From positions 1-36,487 of the forward strand of contig CALLPN010000039.1 in the NCBI GenBank assembly GCA_938015435.1: a stretch of 36,487 nucleotides of DNA, in the 5' to 3' direction. This DNA comes from an uncultured Saprospiraceae bacterium. Lineage in GTDB: Bacteria > Bacteroidota > Bacteroidia > Chitinophagales > Saprospiraceae. This document shows, piece by piece, positions 33,181 through 36,487 of the stretch (its first letter is position 1; every line of letters begins with the position of its first letter). A model generated the notes under the pieces. That model was given only the letters and a program-made list of their open reading frames with translations, made no database searches and was not told where the DNA came from. Position numbers and translations under genes: made by a program.

Positions 33181-33663
33181 TTATTCTTCTTCACTTGAAC
33201 CCGTAACTGGAGCTGCTGCAGCTGTTGAAGCACCGCTACTTTTCTTTCCTCTTCTACTTCTTTTAGATTTCTTAGCTCCTCCTGATTTCCCTACTGAGTA
33301 TTCAGTGTTATAATCAACGAACTCGATCATTGCTGTTTCTGCTCCATCACCCTTTCTAGTACCTGTTCTTACTATCCTAAGGTATCCACCTGGTCTATCC
33401 GCTACTTTTTCTGCGATAGGTCCAAATAGCTCTTTCACTGCCTCCTTATTCTGCAGGTTACTGAATACAGTTCTTCTAGAGTGAGTACTGTTTGTTTTAG
33501 CTTTTGTAATAAGCGGCTCTATGAATACTCTTAATGCCTTTGCTTTAGCTACGGTAGTGTTGATTCTCTTATACTCTACTAGAGAGATAGATAAATTTCT
33601 TAGAAGGGCAACTCTGTGACCTCTTTGTCTACCTAAGTGGTTATGTTTTTTTCCGTGTCTCAT
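33181..33663 (-). CDS. rplQ: 50S ribosomal protein L17
   Basis: The 160-aa protein has the conserved L17 core: RHGKKHNHLGRQRGHRVALL, then LVEYKRINTTVAKAKALR, then GGYLRIVRTGTRKGDGAETA. It is about 33 residues longer than E. coli L17 because of a C-terminal tail, first basic (KKSKRSRRGKK) and then Ala/Ser/Glu-rich. Such extensions are common in Bacteroidota L17. It ends the alpha operon, 139 bases after rpoA. Confidence 0.97.
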   Translation of the reverse strand: MRHGKKHNHLGRQRGHRVALLRNLSISLVEYKRINTTVAKAKALRVFIEPLITKAKTNSTHSRRTVFSNLQNKEAVKELFGPIAEKVADRPGGYLRIVRTGTRKGDGAETAMIEFVDYNTEYSVGKSGGAKKSKRSRRGKKSSGASTAAAAPVTGSSEEE

Positions 33664-33802
33664 TTAAGATAACGATTTTTTTGGAATCACTTTGAAATTC
33701 TTGATATTACGACCTAATCAATTAAATTTCTCAGTATAAACCTGTATTTGATAATAAATACTATCCGAGCCGAAACTCGAGTCGTGCGATTATTCCTTTA
33801 GA

Positions 33803-34801
33803 CTACTCTTCGTCTAACTTATATTTAGATAAGTCCATTCCGAATGTTAGTCCTTTAATTTGTAATAATTCTTCGATCTCAACAAGTGATTTTTTACCGA
33901 AGTTTCTAAACTTTAGTAACTCGTGAGTATCGTATCTAACCATCTCTCCAAGAGAATTGATCTTAGCTGCTTTAAGACAGTTATACGCTCTTACCGAAAG
34001 GTCTAGATCTTCTAAAGAAGTCTTAAGAAGCTTTCTCATGTGTAAGATATGCTCATCTACTATGTTATCTTCTCTACTTGAAGCATCATCAAAAGTTATG
34101 TTTTCGTCCGTAATTAGCATTAAGTGCTGGATAAGGATTCTTGACGCCTCTTTCACTGCTTCTTCAGGGTGGATTGTACCATCCGTTTGAACATCAATCA
34201 TGAGTTTCTCATAATCAGTCCTTTGTCCTACTCTCGTATTTTCTACTTTGTAAGCCACTCTTTTGATAGGAGTGTAAATTGCATCTACTGGTATTACACC
34301 AATTGGCGCATCCTTTGGAAGATTCTCCTCAGCTGGAACATATCCACGACCTTTTGATATTGTAAGCTCTATTTCTAGGTTTACTGAAGGCTCCATGTTA
34401 CATACAACTAACTCAGGATTCATTACTTTGAAAACTGTTGTTTGATCTTCTATATCGCCTGCAACGAAAGCATCTTTACCACTTATTGTTAAGTAGACTT
34501 TATCTTCCGATTCTTCTTCAGTTTCAATTAGCGCCTTTAATCTAATTTGCTTAAGATTAAGAATAATATCTACCATATCCTGAACTACACCTTTGATGGT
34601 TGCAAATTCATGATCTACACCTGCGATTCTTATAGCTGAAATTGCATAACCTTCAAGTGAAGAAAGTAAAACTCTTCTTAATGAATTACCAATAGTCTGA
34701 CCAAAACCAGGCTCTAGAGGTTTGAACTCAAATGTTCCATTAAAGTCATCCGCTTTTTGAAGGATAATTTTCTCAGGTCTTTGAAAGTTTAATATGCTCA
34801 T
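33803..34801 (-). CDS. rpoA: DNA-directed RNA polymerase alpha subunit
   Basis: The 332-aa subunit has the N-terminal assembly domain (EPGFGQTIGNSLRRVLLSSL, then GYAISAIRIAGVDHEF) and the C-terminal DNA-binding domain (LSVRAYNCLKAAKINSLGEM, then ELLKFRNFGKKSLVEIEELL). Length is typical. It lies in the conserved rpsD-rpoA-rplQ order. A hairpin with a partial T-run sits between rpsD and rpoA and may lower or tune rpoA read-through. Confidence 0.98.
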   Translation of the reverse strand: MSILNFQRPEKIILQKADDFNGTFEFKPLEPGFGQTIGNSLRRVLLSSLEGYAISAIRIAGVDHEFATIKGVVQDMVDIILNLKQIRLKALIETEEESEDKVYLTISGKDAFVAGDIEDQTTVFKVMNPELVVCNMEPSVNLEIELTISKGRGYVPAEENLPKDAPIGVIPVDAIYTPIKRVAYKVENTRVGQRTDYEKLMIDVQTDGTIHPEEAVKEASRILIQHLMLITDENITFDDASSREDNIVDEHILHMRKLLKTSLEDLDLSVRAYNCLKAAKINSLGEMVRYDTHELLKFRNFGKKSLVEIEELLQIKGLTFGMDLSKYKLDEE

Positions 34802-34856
34802 AAGTGTGTAGTTATGCTATGCTGAAAAATATGGTTGAAATAAAGGGGCTAAACGC

Positions 34857-34893
34857 ACAAAAGGGCTACCCAAGAAATTGAGTAGCCTTTTGT
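34857..34893 (-). terminator. Hairpin between rpsD and rpoA, possible attenuator or terminator
   Basis: A stem of about 10 bp (core 34860-34869/34882-34891, one G-U pair) is followed on the minus strand by a short T-run (CTTTTGTG). It lies 12 bases after the rpsD stop and 56 bases before the rpoA start, inside an operon that is usually continuous, so partial termination is more likely than full. Confidence 0.6.
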
Positions 34894-34904
34894 ATCTAAT
34901 CTTA

Positions 34905-35516
34905 TTACTTAGAGTACAATTCTACAATAAGTTGTTCGTTGATCTTTTCTGGAATTGCGTCCCTCTCAGGATAAGCAAGGAATGTTCCTTCACCTCTTGC
35001 ACTATTCCACTCTAGCCAACCAAAGTTTCTTACATCTCCTTTAGATGAAATACTATTAGTTATTACTTCAAGATTTTTTGATTTGTTTCTTATCGTGACT
35101 ACGTCACCCGGTCTCAATTGACAAGACGGTATGTTAGTCAAAACACCATTTACCATAATGTGCTTATGCGCCACCAATTGACGTGCACCACTTCTAGTAG
35201 GTGATAGACCTAATCTAAATACAGTATTATCTAATCTAGCTTCTAAAAATTGGAAAAGGATCTCACCTGTAACTCCAGATTTACCATTTGCCGCTTTATA
35301 TAAGTTACGGAACTGTCTTTCAAGCAGACCGTATGTATACTTAGCTTTCTGCTTCTCCATAAGCTGTAGACCATAATCCGACTTTTGCTTTCTTCTTCTA
35401 CCGTTCCCGTGTTGTCCAGGAGGATATTTTCTTTTTTCGAAAGCTCTATCGTGACCGAAGATTGACTCTCCAAATGCTCTAGATTTCTTTGTTTTTGGTC
35501 CGGTATATCGTGCCAT
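34905..35516 (-). CDS. rpsD: 30S ribosomal protein S4
   Basis: The 203-aa protein has the N-terminal ARYTGPKTKKSRAFGESIFG and the S4 RNA-binding domain LEARLDNTVFRLGLSPTRSG followed by ARQLVAHKHIMVNGVLTNIP. S4 is a primary 16S rRNA binder and in several bacteria represses its own operon. No zinc-finger Cys pairs are present at the N-terminus, so it is the Cys-free form. It follows rpsK after 45 bases. Confidence 0.98.
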   Translation of the reverse strand: MARYTGPKTKKSRAFGESIFGHDRAFEKRKYPPGQHGNGRRRKQKSDYGLQLMEKQKAKYTYGLLERQFRNLYKAANGKSGVTGEILFQFLEARLDNTVFRLGLSPTRSGARQLVAHKHIMVNGVLTNIPSCQLRPGDVVTIRNKSKNLEVITNSISSKGDVRNFGWLEWNSARGEGTFLAYPERDAIPEKINEQLIVELYSK

Positions 35517-35561
35517 TTAATTCTCAGTTGTAATGGTAATAATAATGTACTGAATCTGAAA

Positions 35562-35945
35562 TTATACTCTTCTCTTCTTAGGAGGTCTACATCCATTATG
35601 TGGAATAGGAGTAATATCTCTGATCTTTGTTACTTTGATACCTGCACCATCGATCGCTCTAATTGCAGCTTCTCGACCAGCACCTGGTCCTTTTACATAA
35701 ACTTCACAAGATCTCATACCTGCAGCATGAGCCACTTGAGCTGCATCTGCAGCTGCTATCTGAGCAGCATAAGGAGTATTTTTCTTACTTCCTCTAAAAC
35801 CAGCTTTACCAGCTGATGCCCAAGAGATAACTTGACCTTGTTTATTAGTCAATGAGATAATGATGTTATTGAAAGTGGCTTGTATGTAAACAAGACCCTC
35901 ACTCGCAACGGCTACATTACGCTTTTTTGCTTTTGCTTTTGCCAT
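35562..35945 (-). CDS. rpsK: 30S ribosomal protein S11
   Basis: The 127-aa protein has the S11 pattern: YIQATFNNIIISLTNKQGQV, then WASAGKAGFRGSKKNTPYAA, VKGPGAGREAAIRA and the C-terminal ITPIPHNGCRPPKKRRV. It forms the platform of the small subunit near the E site. It starts 9 bases after rpsM ends. Nothing unusual is seen. Confidence 0.98.
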   Translation of the reverse strand: MAKAKAKKRNVAVASEGLVYIQATFNNIIISLTNKQGQVISWASAGKAGFRGSKKNTPYAAQIAAADAAQVAHAAGMRSCEVYVKGPGAGREAAIRAIDGAGIKVTKIRDITPIPHNGCRPPKKRRV

Positions 35946-35954
35946 GACTATCTA

Positions 35955-36332
35955 TTATTTAGTAACTTTCTTTTTGTTCGCAACAGTCTTTTTCTTACCT
36001 TTTCTAGTACGAGCGTTCGTTTTAGTACGCTGTCCTCTTAAAGGAAGTCCTTTCCTGTGTCTAAGACCTCTATAACATCCAATATCCATTAGACGTTTGA
36101 TATTCATTTGAACTTCACTTCTTAGTTCACCTTCAACAGTGTACTCATCTTGAAGAAGTTTTGTGATGAACTTAATGTTCTCATCAGTCCAATCTTGAAT
36201 CTTGGTATTATGCTCAATCTCAGCTCTATCAAGTAGTTCTGCAGACCTAGTCCTTCCTACACCATAGATGTAAGTTAAACCTATTATACCTCTCTTGTTT
36301 CGCGGTAAATCTACCCCAGCAATCCTTGCCAT
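35955..36332 (-). CDS. rpsM: 30S ribosomal protein S13
   Basis: The 125-aa protein begins ARIAGVDLPRNKRGIIGLTY and contains GCYRGLRHRKGLPLRGQRTK followed by TNARTRKGKKK with a lysine-rich C-terminal tail. S13 lies at the top of the 30S head and contacts the P-site tRNA and the 50S subunit. It starts 19 bases after rpmJ ends and 9 bases before rpsK starts. Confidence 0.98.
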   Translation of the reverse strand: MARIAGVDLPRNKRGIIGLTYIYGVGRTRSAELLDRAEIEHNTKIQDWTDENIKFITKLLQDEYTVEGELRSEVQMNIKRLMDIGCYRGLRHRKGLPLRGQRTKTNARTRKGKKKTVANKKKVTK

Positions 36333-36351
36333 AGTTGATACAATTGATTAA

Positions 36352-36468
36352 TTACCCTTGTCTTTGCTTAAACCTAGGGTTCTTTTTGTTAATAATGTAA
36401 AGCTTACCGTTTCGTCTTACGATCTTACAGTCAGCTGACCTCTTTTTGATTGATGCTCTTACTTTCAT
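36352..36468 (-). CDS. rpmJ: 50S ribosomal protein L36
   Basis: This short gene encodes 38 aa: MKVRASIKKRSADCKIVRRN followed by GKLYIINKKNPRFKQRQG. That is L36 in the form lacking the zinc ligands: only Cys14 of the usual Cys-Cys-Cys-His set remains, as usual in Bacteroidota. It precedes rpsM by 19 bases in the conserved order. The start ATG is at 36466-36468; any upstream gene of the operon is outside the window. Confidence 0.96.
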   Translation of the reverse strand: MKVRASIKKRSADCKIVRRNGKLYIINKKNPRFKQRQG

Positions 36469-36487
36469 TGTCGTTGCATTTATTAAG

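Noticed and set aside
1..36487. CRISPR array
   Set aside because: No regularly spaced direct repeats and no cas-like genes were seen.

Overview
The window is from a low-GC Bacteroidota chromosome. The right-hand third carries a core block in an order common in that phylum (rpmJ-rpsM-rpsK-rpsD-rpoA-rplQ-carA-eno-divIC/ftsB-like, then sucD, all on the minus strand). The L36 protein is the Cys-poor form usual there, and a tRNA promoter fits the Bacteroidota TTTG / TAnnTTTG pattern. I cannot fix the genus from sequence alone.

Layout: (a) 1-2344: the end of a staphylococcal-nuclease-like gene, a GIY-YIG/alpha-beta-hydrolase fusion, and about 740 nt of non-coding DNA packed with hairpins that looks like a large structured RNA. 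(b) 2345-13526: six closely packed minus-strand genes. In transcription order they are an HD dGTPase homologue, a small primase-like (AEP) protein, an unrecognised 509-aa protein, a coiled-coil protein with a degenerate McrB-like AAA+ domain, an unrecognised 270-aa protein, and a 1660-aa DEAD/DEAH helicase carrying a DUF1998 region. (c) 13581-19536: a complete type I restriction-modification locus hsdR-hsdM-hsdS on the same strand and immediately upstream of (b). (d) 19817-22552, plus strand: a 599-aa protein with a PD-(D/E)XK-like C-terminus, followed by a prokaryotic viperin. (e) 22801-27006: mobility genes (DnaC/IstB-like ATPase, DnaD-like replication protein, excisionase-like HTH, RteC, tyrosine integrase), ending next to tRNA-Arg(UCU). 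(f) 27280-36487: tRNA-Arg and chromosomal genes, including a TIGR03643-family protein and a CrtZ-type carotenoid hydroxylase.

Interpretation: an integrative element is inserted beside the 3' end of tRNA-Arg, and its visible cargo is largely anti-phage. The left end lies outside the window. Several cargo genes act on nucleotides or nucleic acids: viperin makes ddh-nucleotides in known cases, the dGTPase homologue would consume dGTP, and there are an AEP-like protein, a helicase and several nucleases. The strongest candidates for an undescribed system are the six-gene dGTPase/AEP/pseudo-AAA/DUF1998-helicase cassette, possibly co-transcribed with the type I R-M genes, and the structured RNA element beside the GIY-YIG-hydrolase fusion. 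All family assignments come from motifs read by eye. No database search was run.
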